This document shows positions 17,142 to 25,822 of a DNA stretch of 64,000 nt, piece after piece. The notes under the pieces are model-generated. The model had not been told where the DNA came from and did no database searches. It was given only the letters and a program-made list of their open reading frames with translations. The position numbers and the translations under genes were made by a program. Source of the stretch: Streptococcus pseudopneumoniae (GTDB lineage Bacteria > Bacillota > Bacilli > Lactobacillales > Streptococcaceae); assembly GCF_001072375.1 (NCBI RefSeq), contig NZ_JVKV01000109.1, forward strand, positions 535 through 64,534, written 5' to 3'. The stretch's first letter is position 1; each line of letters opens with the position of its first letter.

Positions 17142-17320
17142 AGAGGAATCCCTCCCTCTCAAAGCCTCTCTTTTGTCATGAGTTGTTGGATATCAAGAAA
17201 TGCAAATCTTATGAACTATAATGCCAAGAAATAAGGCTTGTCAACAGATCCAAAATTTATCTAAGATTGGTTCCGAGTGCTTCTGATTATTCCTTCTAGA
17301 GATTGCAGTCAATATGGTGG
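17142..17320 (+). pseudogene. umuC: Decayed fragment of a second umuC gene
   Basis: Pieces align by eye with the first third of the intact umuC. TCATGAGT and the preceding CTC-rich stretch match the codons around LKTSLCVMSRA. GATATCAAGA...AACTATAATGCCAAGAAATAAGG matches DIKT...YYNAKKQG. AAATTTATCTAAGATTGG matches KFIEDW, and GCAGTCAATATGG matches AVNM. Internal deletions and in-frame stops (TAA for CAA) make it non-functional. It suggests duplication or replacement of the cassette in the past. Confidence 0.7.
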
Positions 17321-17437
17321 GAATTTAGACCATTTAATGCAGAATAGAGAGTCCGATTTGTCATCAAAAAAACATCATTTTCTTAGTTTTTGTCATAGAT
17401 TTGTAATGAAAATGTACTTTCTTTGTAAAAATCAAAA

Positions 17438-17446
17438 TGCTATAAT
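17438..17446 (+). promoter_or_regulatory. Extended -10 promoter of the TPM-lemA unit
   Basis: TGCTATAAT (TG-N-TATAAT) lies 36 bases before the ATG at 17482. The -35 is poor. A GGGAGG ribosome binding site follows. Confidence 0.65.
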
Positions 17447-17481
17447 TCTCTAAACAATTTTCCTTACACAGGGAGGTTATT

Positions 17482-18339
17482 ATGAAAAAATATAGATTGT
17501 TAAAGAAAAGTTTCTTGGCGCGTATCCTTGGATTGCTGATGGTATTTCTCTTCTTATCAGCATTCACAGCACCTGAAAAACCAGACTATGGTATCTACGA
17601 TCCAAATCATTATTTGACAGAGGACACTATCACACAAATTCGTGATTTGAATGAAGCTAATAGTAAAAAGGCAGAAAAGCTTCAAGTGGGAGTTTATATC
17701 GTGGACAGTTTAGAAGGAGAAAACATTGAAACGGTCGCTAATGAGACGGCTAGAGCCTGGAAAATAGGTTATTCAGGAGATAATTTTGGAAGTTTGATTG
17801 TGGTAGCTGTTCAAGATCGTAAATCAAGGATTGAAACAAGTAATAATACCGCAATTAGAATAACAGACTACCAAACCAAGCAGATCCTGGCAGCCAGTCG
17901 TACAGATTTTAAAAATGGGGACTATAGTAAGGGGATTCTAGCGATTGCCAAAGCTTTGGATAATCAGTTTTATAAGGGAAGTGGAACCTTTTCATCTGAT
18001 GAAACGTCGTTTGCAGATGCTTCCGCCAAAATCAGACGTTACTCTGATAGCATCAGTGGTAAAAAATCGAGTCGAAATAGTAGCTCGTCTAGTCATCGTA
18101 AGAACAGTGATCCTATGGACAATGTGTTCGGAGTCGGGATAATCATTTATTTCATTATCATATTTATAGCCATTATTAGAGGAGGCGGCGGTGGCCGAGG
18201 AGGAGATTCCTCTGACGGTGGCTGGTGGTTTAGTGACTCATCCGATTCGGATTCGTCTTGGTCAGACTCAGGTTCAGATTCTTCTGGTGGCTGGGACGGC
18301 GGAGGCTTTGATGGTGGAGGTTCATCTGATGATTGGTAA
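17482..18339 (+). CDS. Secreted/membrane TPM-domain protein (YgcG-like)
   Basis: 285 residues: a signal peptide or membrane anchor (1-30), a TPM domain (about 35-170, with DYGIYDPNHYLTED at its start), a Ser/Arg-rich linker, one transmembrane helix (about 213-230) and a tail made almost wholly of Gly, Ser, Asp and Trp. TPM-domain proteins (YgcG/PsbP-interacting type) are linked to membrane-protein or envelope quality control. In many bacteria they are paired with LemA, encoded directly downstream here. The exact role is unknown. The tail is low complexity and may vary in length between strains. Confidence 0.85.
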   Translation: MKKYRLLKKSFLARILGLLMVFLFLSAFTAPEKPDYGIYDPNHYLTEDTITQIRDLNEANSKKAEKLQVGVYIVDSLEGENIETVANETARAWKIGYSGDNFGSLIVVAVQDRKSRIETSNNTAIRITDYQTKQILAASRTDFKNGDYSKGILAIAKALDNQFYKGSGTFSSDETSFADASAKIRRYSDSISGKKSSRNSSSSSHRKNSDPMDNVFGVGIIIYFIIIFIAIIRGGGGGRGGDSSDGGWWFSDSSDSDSSWSDSGSDSSGGWDGGGFDGGGSSDDW

Positions 18340-18377
18340 TGTCAGTATAAAATTTAAAGAAATGAGTAGGTTTAGAT

Positions 18378-18971
18378 ATGAAAAATAAAGGAATCATTTA
18401 TGTATTGAGCATTTTACTAGCCATTATCTTGCTGGGAGGTTGCTCGGTTGTAGGTACTTATAACGGTCTTGTCTCCGAACAGACCAAGGTAGAACAAGCT
18501 CAAGCAAATGTAGCGACAGCTCTTCAACGTCGTTCAGACTTGATTGGAAATTTGGTAGAGTCTGTAAAGGGACAAATGAACCATGAGACAGAGGTCTTCA
18601 CCCAGATTGCAGAAGCACGTGCAAAAATTGGGAATGGCTCTGTTACTTCAAAGGAAAACCAAGAGGCTCAAGGTGAGTTGAGTTCAGCTATTTCACGCCT
18701 ACTTGTGTTGACAGAGAACTATCCTGAGCTTAAGAGCAATCAAAATGTGGAACAACTCATGACGGAGTTGGCTGGAAGCGAAAATCGTATTTTTGTAGCC
18801 CGCAAGGATTACAACCAGGCAGCAACTGACTACAATCAAAAATTAAGAAGCTTCCCAACTGTTCTCTTTGCTAATATGATGAACTTTAAAGAAGCAGAAA
18901 CCTTCAAAGAAAGCGAAGAAGCCAAGACAGCTCCAAAGGTTGACTTTAGTACTTCTACATCAAAACAGTAG
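18378..18971 (+). CDS. lemA: LemA family protein
   Basis: A 197-residue protein with one N-terminal hydrophobic segment followed by LLGGCSVVGTYNGLV, then a coiled-coil-rich helical domain (VATALQRRSDLIGNLVESVKG is the LemA signature). The Cys in GGC resembles a lipobox, so this copy may be a lipoprotein. It faces the outside. The function is unclear; LemA and TPM proteins recur as a pair. It starts 38 bases after the TPM gene, in the same operon. Confidence 0.9.
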   Translation: MKNKGIIYVLSILLAIILLGGCSVVGTYNGLVSEQTKVEQAQANVATALQRRSDLIGNLVESVKGQMNHETEVFTQIAEARAKIGNGSVTSKENQEAQGELSSAISRLLVLTENYPELKSNQNVEQLMTELAGSENRIFVARKDYNQAATDYNQKLRSFPTVLFANMMNFKEAETFKESEEAKTAPKVDFSTSTSKQ

Positions 18972-18998
18972 ACTGGCCGTTTATTTCTAAGAATTGCA

Positions 18999-19027
18999 AG
19001 ATCTGGAAACTACTTTCCAGGTCTTTT
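18999..19027 (+). terminator. Terminator of the TPM-lemA unit
   Basis: AGATCTGGAAA pairs with TTTCCAGGTCT around CTAC, and TTTT follows. It lies 28 bases after lemA. Confidence 0.88.
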
Positions 19028-19067
19028 TGCTATAATAAAAATAGGAAACAGTTCTGGAGGTGATGAG

Positions 19068-19397
19068 ATGGAGAAGTTGCTACAATTGTTGATTTTAGTG
19101 CCCTATTTTTTCTTTTTTAGTTGGCAAAGGAAGGCACGACCAGGAAGAAAACACTTTTCACTCCTTTACTACTTTTACTGGATTTATTTACCTCTCATGG
19201 CCTTGTTTAGTCTAGCTTTCACTCTTTTTTCGCTAATCTTATTTAATTTTATTTTACTAGAACCCAAGGATTTAGCTAGGTGGTTGATATGGATAGTTTT
19301 AGTCCTTTTATCCTTACTCAATGACTGGATAGTTTATACTTGTCTAAAATTTATGAAAAAATTGAAGTTGGAAAAGAAGAAGGCTAATCTTCCTTGA
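19068..19397 (+). CDS. Small integral membrane protein, unknown function
   Basis: A 109-residue protein with about three hydrophobic segments (4-18, 34-65, 75-93), an Arg/Lys-rich first loop (RKARPGRKH) and a lysine-rich tail. GGAGGTGATGAG precedes the start, so translation is probable. I do not recognise the family. It stands alone between lemA and secA. Confidence 0.65.
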   Translation: MEKLLQLLILVPYFFFFSWQRKARPGRKHFSLLYYFYWIYLPLMALFSLAFTLFSLILFNFILLEPKDLARWLIWIVLVLLSLLNDWIVYTCLKFMKKLKLEKKKANLP

Positions 19398-19507
19398 GAG
19401 AACTGAGGAAATTAGTGCCTAATAACTGAAGGATGCTTCGTTTCTCAATGCTGAAGTTGAGTAGAAGTTCAAATTAGGAAAAATGAAGCTAAGAGGAGGA
19501 ATTTTAA

Positions 19508-19537
19508 GGGAACTAATCTCGATGATTAGCCCTTTTT
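19508..19537 (+). terminator. Terminator before the secA promoter
   Basis: GGG-AA-CTAATC pairs with GATTAG-CCC around TCGAT, and a T run follows. It lies about 110 bases after the small membrane protein gene. Confidence 0.65.
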
Positions 19538-19563
19538 TGCCCTAAGGGAAAACGGAATATTTC

Positions 19564-19592
19564 TTGAAAAAATTGGGCAAATATGCTACAAT
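19564..19592 (+). promoter_or_regulatory. secA promoter
   Basis: TTGAAA (19564-19569), a 17-base spacer and TACAAT (19587-19592) preceded by TG one base upstream. It lies 45 bases before secA. Confidence 0.8.
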
Positions 19593-19637
19593 AAAAAGAA
19601 CATTCTAAAATATTCAGAATTTAAAGTAAGGAAAAAA

Positions 19638-22151
19638 ATGGCAAATTTATTAAAAACAATCATCGAAAATGATAAAGGGGAACTCCGCCGCCTAGAAAAG
19701 ATGGCTGATAAAGTCCTCAAATATGAAGATGAAATGGCTGCGTTAACAGACGAGCAATTGCAAGCAAAAACAGAAGAATTCAAACAACGCTATCAAAATG
19801 GTGAGACTCTTGACCAACTTTTGTATGAGGCGTTTGCTGTTGTACGCGAGGGAGCTAAGCGTGTTCTTGGTCTTTTCCCGTATAAGGTTCAGGTTATGGG
19901 GGGAATCGTTCTTCACCATGGTGACGTTCCTGAGATGCGTACTGGTGAGGGGAAAACCTTGACAGCGACTATGCCAGTATACCTTAACGCCCTTTCAGGT
20001 AAAGGTGTACACGTAGTTACGGTCAATGAGTATCTATCAGAACGTGATGCGACTGAGATGGGTGAGTTGTACTCATGGCTTGGTTTGTCAGTAGGGATTA
20101 ACTTGGCAGCCAAATCTCCAATGGAGAAAAAAGAAGCTTATGAGTGTGATATCACTTATTCAACAAACTCAGAGATTGGTTTCGACTATCTTCGTGATAA
20201 CATGGTCGTTCGTGCTGAAAATATGGTTCAACGTCCACTCAACTACGCCTTGGTCGATGAGGTTGACTCAATCTTGATCGACGAAGCTCGTACTCCTTTG
20301 ATCGTTTCAGGAGCCAATGCAGTTGAAACCAGCCAACTCTACCATATGGCTGACCATTTTGTGAAGTCTTTGGATAAGGATGACTATATCATTGATATCC
20401 AGTCTAAGACAATTGGTCTATCTGATTCTGGTATTGACAAGGCTGAAAGCTACTTCAAACTAGAAAATCTCTACGATATCGAAAACGTAGCCTTGACTCA
20501 CTTTATAGACAATGCCCTTCGTGCTAATTACATCATGATTCTTGATATTGACTATGTGGTCAGCGAAGAACAAGAAATCTTGATTGTCGACCAATTTACA
20601 GGTCGTACCATGGAAGGTCGTCGTTATTCTGATGGATTGCACCAAGCTATTGAAGCAAAAGAAGGTGTGCCAATCCAGGATGAAACCAAGACTTCAGCTT
20701 CTATTACCTACCAAAACCTCTTCCGTATGTATAAGAAATTGTCTGGTATGACGGGTACAGGTAAGACTGAGGAAGAAGAATTCCGTGAAATTTACAACAT
20801 TCGTGTTATTCCGATTCCAACAAACCGTCCTGTTCAACGTATCGACCATCCAGACTTACTTTTTGCTAGTCTTGAAGCTAAATTTAAGGCTGTTGTCGAA
20901 GATGTAAAAGCTCGCTACCAAAAAGGTCAACCTGTCTTGGTTGGTACGGTTGCCGTTGAAACCAGTGATTATATTTCTAAAAAATTGGTAGCTGCAGGTG
21001 TTCCTCACGAAGTATTGAATGCCAAAAACCACTACAAAGAAGCTCAAATCATCATGAATGCTGGCCAACGTGGTGCAGTTACAATCGCGACCAACATGGC
21101 CGGTCGTGGTACTGACATTAAGCTTGGTGAAGGTGTTCGTGAACTTGGTGGACTTTGTGTCATTGGTACAGAACGCCATGAAAGTCGTCGTATCGATAAC
21201 CAGCTTCGTGGACGTTCAGGACGTCAAGGGGACCCAGGGGAATCTCAATTCTACCTTTCTCTTGAAGATGATTTGATGAAACGTTTCGGTTCAGAGCGCT
21301 TGAAGGGTGTCTTTGAACGTCTCAATATGTCAGACGAAGCAATCAAATCTCGTATGTTGACACGTCAGGTTGAAGCAGCACAAAAACGTGTTGAAGGAAA
21401 CAACTACGACACACGTAAACAAGTCCTTCAATACGATGATGTCATGCGTGAGCAACGTGAGATTATCTACTCACAACGTTACGATGTCATCACTGCTGAT
21501 CGCGATTTGGCTCCTGAGATTCATGCAATGATTAAACGCACTATTAATCGTGTTGTTGATAATCATGCGCGTGCTAAACAAGATGAAAAACTAGAAGCTA
21601 TCTTGAATTTTGCAAGATACAACTTGCTTCCAGAAGATTCAATTTCACTTTCAGACCTAGAAGGTTTGTCAGACCAAGCGATCAAAGATGAACTTTACCA
21701 ACGTGCCTTGAAAGTCTACGATAGCCAAGTTGCTAAGCTTCGTGATGAGGAAGCTGTTAAAGAATTCCAAAAAGTCTTGATTCTACGTGTTGTAGATAAC
21801 AAGTGGACAGACCATATCGATGCTCTTGATCAGTTGCGTAATGCTGTTGGTCTCCGTGGTTATGCTCAGAATAACCCAGTCGTTGAGTATCAAGCAGAAG
21901 GTTTCCGCATGTTTAATGATATGATTGGTTCCATTGAGTTTGATGTGACTCGTTTGATGATGAAAGCACAAATTCATGAACAAGAGCGTCCACAAGCAGA
22001 GCGCCATATCAGTACGACAGCAACTCGTAATATTGCTGCGCAACAGACTGAGCTTCCTGCAGATTTGGATCTTAGCCAAGTTAAGCGTAACGACTTGTGC
22101 CCATGTGGTTCTGGTAAGAAATTTAAAAACTGTCATGGTAAACGACATTAA
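19638..22151 (+). CDS. secA: Preprotein translocase ATPase SecA
   Basis: An 837-residue motor ATPase that drives secreted proteins through SecYEG. The Walker [14 protein letters not shown], the DEAD-like [16 protein letters not shown], helicase motif VI-like [13 protein letters not shown] and the C-terminal zinc motif [14 protein letters not shown] (SecB/ribosome-binding type) are all visible. Length is normal. The order secA, two DAHP synthases, acpS, alr, recG is the same as I recall for pneumococcus. Confidence 0.98.
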   Translation: MANLLKTIIENDKGELRRLEKMADKVLKYEDEMAALTDEQLQAKTEEFKQRYQNGETLDQLLYEAFAVVREGAKRVLGLFPYKVQVMGGIVLHHGDVPEMRTGEGKTLTATMPVYLNALSGKGVHVVTVNEYLSERDATEMGELYSWLGLSVGINLAAKSPMEKKEAYECDITYSTNSEIGFDYLRDNMVVRAENMVQRPLNYALVDEVDSILIDEARTPLIVSGANAVETSQLYHMADHFVKSLDKDDYIIDIQSKTIGLSDSGIDKAESYFKLENLYDIENVALTHFIDNALRANYIMILDIDYVVSEEQEILIVDQFTGRTMEGRRYSDGLHQAIEAKEGVPIQDETKTSASITYQNLFRMYKKLSGMTGTGKTEEEEFREIYNIRVIPIPTNRPVQRIDHPDLLFASLEAKFKAVVEDVKARYQKGQPVLVGTVAVETSDYISKKLVAAGVPHEVLNAKNHYKEAQIIMNAGQRGAVTIATNMAGRGTDIKLGEGVRELGGLCVIGTERHESRRIDNQLRGRSGRQGDPGESQFYLSLEDDLMKRFGSERLKGVFERLNMSDEAIKSRMLTRQVEAAQKRVEGNNYDTRKQVLQYDDVMREQREIIYSQRYDVITADRDLAPEIHAMIKRTINRVVDNHARAKQDEKLEAILNFARYNLLPEDSISLSDLEGLSDQAIKDELYQRALKVYDSQVAKLRDEEAVKEFQKVLILRVVDNKWTDHIDALDQLRNAVGLRGYAQNNPVVEYQAEGFRMFNDMIGSIEFDVTRLMMKAQIHEQERPQAERHISTTATRNIAAQQTELPADLDLSQVKRNDLCPCGSGKKFKNCHGKRH

Positions 22152-22168
22152 GAATGACTAATTTTCAG

Positions 22169-22213
22169 GCGGATGCCTAGTGAAAAGTGAATTTTCGCTT
22201 GGCGTCCGTTTGC
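22169..22213 (+). terminator. Hairpin between secA and the first DAHP synthase gene
   Basis: GCGGATGCCTAGTGAAAA pairs imperfectly with TTTTCGCTTGGCGTCCGT. It is a long stem between secA and the next gene; only a short T-rich stretch follows, so it may act as attenuator, terminator or processing site. Confidence 0.5.
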
Positions 22214-22232
22214 TTTATAAGGAGGATGAATC

Positions 22233-23264
22233 ATGGTATTTACAGCCAAAAGCCCTAAAATTAATATTGAAGAAGTCCGTAGTTTGTCTAAATTAGAAGG
22301 ACAAGCACTGGGCAATAAACAACAACGTGACCAAGAACTTGAAGCGATTATTCGTGGTGAAGATCAGCGTGTTTTGTTGGTGATTGGTCCTTGTTCATCT
22401 GACAATGAAGAAGCAGTTCTCGAATATGCCAAGCGTTTGTCAAAACTGCAAGAAGAAGTCAAAGACCGCGTCTTTATGGTCATGCGTGTTTACACTGCTA
22501 AACCACGTACTAATGGTGATGGCTATAAGGGCTTGATTCACCAACCAAATGCCAAAGAAGCACCTAGCCTCATCAATGGGATCAAGGCAGTTCGCCACCT
22601 GCACTACCGTGTTATTTCTGAAACAGGAATGACGACCGCGGATGAAATGTTGTACCCAGAAAACCTTCCTTTGGTAGATGACTTGATTTCTTACATGGCA
22701 GTTGGAGCTCGTTCGGTTGAAGACCAACAACACCGTTTTGTAGCTAGTGGAGCAGATTTTGCGACAGGTTTTAAAAATCCAACGTCTGGAAATCTCAATG
22801 TCATGTTCAACGGTATTTATGCGGCTCAAAACAAACAAAGTTTCCTTTTCCTAGGGAAAGAAGTTGAAACGACTGGAAATCCTCTATCGCATGCTATTCT
22901 CCGTGGTGCCCTCAATGAATACGGGAAAAACATTCCGAACTATTACTACGATAATTTGATGGATACCATTGCCCAGTATGAAAAAATGGGCCTCGAAAAC
23001 CCATTTATCATCATTGATACCAACCATGATAACTCAGGCAAGCAGTATATGGATCAGATTCGCATTGTTCGTCAGACCTTGATTAACCGTGACTGGAATG
23101 AAAAGATTAAAAAATATGTACGTGGTTTCATGATTGAGTCTTATCTAGAAGATGGTCGTCAAAATGAACCAGAGGTCTTTGGAAAATCTATCACCGACCC
23201 ATGTCTAGGATGGGAAAATACTGAAGCTCTTGTTCGCGAAATCTACCAAAGACTAGGAGAATAG
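22233..23264 (+). CDS. DAHP synthase, type I (first of a tandem pair)
   Basis: A 343-residue 3-deoxy-7-phosphoheptulonate synthase. It condenses phosphoenolpyruvate and erythrose-4-phosphate in the first step of the shikimate pathway to aromatic amino acids. Signature stretches LLVIGPCSSDNEEAVLEYA, RVYTAKPRTNGDGYKG and MIESYLEDGRQ are present. The downstream gene is a close relative of equal length, one base after the stop. Paired isozymes usually differ in feedback control by Phe or Tyr. The residues deciding this cannot be assigned here. Confidence 0.95.
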   Translation: MVFTAKSPKINIEEVRSLSKLEGQALGNKQQRDQELEAIIRGEDQRVLLVIGPCSSDNEEAVLEYAKRLSKLQEEVKDRVFMVMRVYTAKPRTNGDGYKGLIHQPNAKEAPSLINGIKAVRHLHYRVISETGMTTADEMLYPENLPLVDDLISYMAVGARSVEDQQHRFVASGADFATGFKNPTSGNLNVMFNGIYAAQNKQSFLFLGKEVETTGNPLSHAILRGALNEYGKNIPNYYYDNLMDTIAQYEKMGLENPFIIIDTNHDNSGKQYMDQIRIVRQTLINRDWNEKIKKYVRGFMIESYLEDGRQNEPEVFGKSITDPCLGWENTEALVREIYQRLGE

Positions 23265-23265
23265 T

Positions 23266-24297
23266 ATGGCATTTATTGAAAAAGGTCAAGAAATCGACAT
23301 TGAAGCGATTAAGGCGGAAACACAGCTGTCTGCAGAAGCCTTGCAACATAAGGAAAGCCGAGACCAAGAACTAGCTGATATTCTATCTGGTAAGGATGAT
23401 CGTATCCTTTTAGTCATTGGTCCTTGTTCATCTGATAATGAAGAAGCAGTGCTTGAATATGCTCGCCGTTTAGCAGACTTGCAGAAAAAAGTGGCGGATA
23501 AGATTTTTATGGTCATGCGTGTTTACACAGCTAAGCCACGTACCAATGGAGATGGCTACAAGGGGTTGGTTCATCAGCCAGATACTTCTAAAGCACCAAG
23601 TTTGATTAATGGTTTGCAGGCTGTTTGTCAACTTCATTATCGAGTGATTACAGAAACTGGATTGACCACAGCAGATGAAATGCTTTATCCATCCAATCTA
23701 GTCTTGGTTGACGACTTGGTGAGCTACCATGCAGTGGGTGCGCGTTCAGTAGAAGATCAGGAACACCGTTTTGTAGCTTCAGGGATTGATGCACCAGTGG
23801 GTATGAAAAATCCAACCTCTGGAAATCTGTCTGTTATGTTTAATGCCATCTATGCTGCACAAAACAAGCAAACATTTCTTTACCATGGACAAGAAGTTGA
23901 GACTTCAGGTAATCCCCTAGCTCACGTTATCCTTCGTGGAGCAATGAATGAATATGGGAAAAATGAACCAAACTTCTACTATGAAACTCTCTTAAATGCT
24001 ATCGGGCGTTACGAGTCTATGGGGCTTGAAAATCCCTTTATCATGATTGATACCAACCATGATAATTCAGGGAAGCAGTATATGGAGCAAGTTCGAATTG
24101 TTCGCCAGGCTCTGCTCAATCGTGACTGGAATGAAAAGATTAAGAAAACAGTTCGAGGTTTCATGATTGAATCCTACTTGGCAGATGGTCGACAAAATCA
24201 ACCAGAACTTTTTGGTTGTTCGATTACAGACCCCTGTCTAGGATGGGAAAATACAGTAGCCTTGGTAGAAGAAATCTATACTACCTTAACAAAATAA
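23266..24297 (+). CDS. DAHP synthase, type I (second of a tandem pair)
   Basis: A 343-residue paralogue of the preceding gene with the same catalytic stretches (LLVIGPCSSDNEEAVLEYA, TAKPRTNGDGYKGL, MIESYLADGRQ). The N-terminal 40 residues and the middle differ most, which is where allosteric sites usually lie. GGAGAATAG within the end of the first gene is the ribosome binding site, so the two are translationally coupled. Confidence 0.95.
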   Translation: MAFIEKGQEIDIEAIKAETQLSAEALQHKESRDQELADILSGKDDRILLVIGPCSSDNEEAVLEYARRLADLQKKVADKIFMVMRVYTAKPRTNGDGYKGLVHQPDTSKAPSLINGLQAVCQLHYRVITETGLTTADEMLYPSNLVLVDDLVSYHAVGARSVEDQEHRFVASGIDAPVGMKNPTSGNLSVMFNAIYAAQNKQTFLYHGQEVETSGNPLAHVILRGAMNEYGKNEPNFYYETLLNAIGRYESMGLENPFIMIDTNHDNSGKQYMEQVRIVRQALLNRDWNEKIKKTVRGFMIESYLADGRQNQPELFGCSITDPCLGWENTVALVEEIYTTLTK

Positions 24298-24308
24298 GTG
24301 AAAAGGAT

Positions 24309-24336
24309 GGAGTTGGGGGTATCTCAACTCCTTTTG
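24309..24336 (+). terminator. Terminator-like hairpin just before acpS
   Basis: GGAGTTG (24309-24315) pairs with CAACTCC (24325-24331), and TTTT follows. It lies between the second DAHP synthase gene and the acpS start and occupies the place where a ribosome binding site should be. Confidence 0.6.
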
Positions 24337-24342
24337 ATAAAA

Positions 24343-24705
24343 ATGATAGTTGGACACGGAATTGATATTGAAGAATTAGCTTCCATACAAAATGCAGTTG
24401 AAAAAAGAAAAGGTTTTGCCCAGCGTGTCTTGACAGACAAGGAAATGGAGCGCTTTGCCAGTCTCAAAGGTCGTAGGCAGATCGAGTATTTGGCTGGGCG
24501 TTGGTCAGCAAAAGAGGCTTTCTCAAAGGCTATGGGAACGGGAGTTGGGAAATTAGGTTTTCAGGATTTGGAAGTTTTGAACAATGAAAGAGGAGCCCCC
24601 TACTTCAGTAAATCCCCGTTTTCAGGGAAAGTGTGGCTATCGATCAGCCATACAAATCAGTTTGTGACAGCTAGTGTTATTTTGGAGGAAGATTATGAAA
24701 ACTAG
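24343..24705 (+). CDS. acpS: Holo-[acyl-carrier-protein] synthase
   Basis: A 120-residue 4'-phosphopantetheinyl transferase that activates acyl carrier protein for fatty acid synthesis. The motifs [13 protein letters not shown] (metal Asp) and [18 protein letters not shown] are visible. I start at ATG 24343, which gives the usual MIVGHGIDI beginning; the frame is open back to a GTG at 24298. Neither start has a clear Shine-Dalgarno sequence, because a hairpin fills the space. The end overlaps alr by 11 bases. Confidence 0.9.
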   Translation: MIVGHGIDIEELASIQNAVEKRKGFAQRVLTDKEMERFASLKGRRQIEYLAGRWSAKEAFSKAMGTGVGKLGFQDLEVLNNERGAPYFSKSPFSGKVWLSISHTNQFVTASVILEEDYEN

Positions 24706-25798
24706 TCCACATAGACCAACCAAGGCCCTCATCGATCTGGGTGCTATCCGCTACAATATCCAACAAATGGGAGAGCACATTCCTAAAGATACTCTTAAAT
24801 GGGCGGTTGTGAAAGCCAATGCTTATGGACATGGAGCGATAGCTGTTGCGAAGGCTATCCAGGATGATGTCGATGGCTTTTGCGTTTCGAATATTGATGA
24901 AGCCATCGAGCTTCGTCAGGCAGGAATTTCTAAGAAGATTCTTATTCTAGGAGTATCTGAGGTTGAATCTCTTTCATTGGCTAAGGACTTTGATATTACC
25001 TTGACAGTGGCTGGGTTGGAATGGATCCAGAAACTCATAGCGACAGAGTCAGACTTACCAGGCTTAACCGTTCACCTTAAAATTGATTCAGGTATGGGGC
25101 GAATTGGTTTTAGAAGTGCAAGCGAGGCAGCACAAGCTCAAACTTTACTCAAGGAACATGGAGCAAATGTTGAGGGAATCTTTACGCACTTTGCAACTGC
25201 TGATGAAGAGTCGGATAGTTACTTTAAGCAACAGTTAGAATGCTTTAAGGGAATCCTAGCAGACTTGCAAGAAGTACCAGAACTAGTCCATGCGAGTAAC
25301 TCAGCAACGACTCTATGGCATGCAGAAACTATTTTCAATGCGGTTCGCATGGGAGATTCCATGTATGGTCTCAATCCAAGTGGACAAGTTTTAGAATTGC
25401 CTTATGAACTAAAACCAGCCTTGACCTTAGAAACTGCTATTGTTCATGTTAAAACAGTCCCAGCTGGGGCTTGTATGGGCTATGGAGCGACCTATCAGGC
25501 AGACAGTGAGCAAGTCATTGCAACGGTACCGATAGGTTATGCTGATGGTTGGACACGAGATATGCAGAATTTCTCAGTTCTGGTGGATGGACAATTGTGC
25601 CCTATCGTAGGGCGGGTATCCATGGACCAAATCACGGTTCGTTTACCTAAGCTGTATCCATTAGGTACCAAGGTAACCTTGATTGGCTCAAACGGTGACA
25701 AGGAGATTACTGCAACAGATGTTGCGGTTTACCGTGGAACGATCAATTATGAGGTAGTTTGTCTCCTCAGTGATCGAATTCCGAGAGAATATCATTAA
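24695..25798 (+). CDS. alr: Alanine racemase
   Basis: A 367-residue PLP enzyme that makes D-alanine for peptidoglycan (and D-alanylated teichoic acid). The PLP lysine is Lys40 in [11 protein letters not shown]; the second-domain motif GYGATY and the HFATADEES stretch are visible. The ATG at 24695 is chosen because GGAGG lies seven bases upstream inside the end of acpS and the family length then fits. It supplies the substrate for Ddl encoded at 4752. Confidence 0.96.
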   Translation: MKTSPHRPTKALIDLGAIRYNIQQMGEHIPKDTLKWAVVKANAYGHGAIAVAKAIQDDVDGFCVSNIDEAIELRQAGISKKILILGVSEVESLSLAKDFDITLTVAGLEWIQKLIATESDLPGLTVHLKIDSGMGRIGFRSASEAAQAQTLLKEHGANVEGIFTHFATADEESDSYFKQQLECFKGILADLQEVPELVHASNSATTLWHAETIFNAVRMGDSMYGLNPSGQVLELPYELKPALTLETAIVHVKTVPAGACMGYGATYQADSEQVIATVPIGYADGWTRDMQNFSVLVDGQLCPIVGRVSMDQITVRLPKLYPLGTKVTLIGSNGDKEITATDVAVYRGTINYEVVCLLSDRIPREYH

Positions 25799-25822
25799 GA
25801 AACAGAAGGAAAGGAGAGGAGC

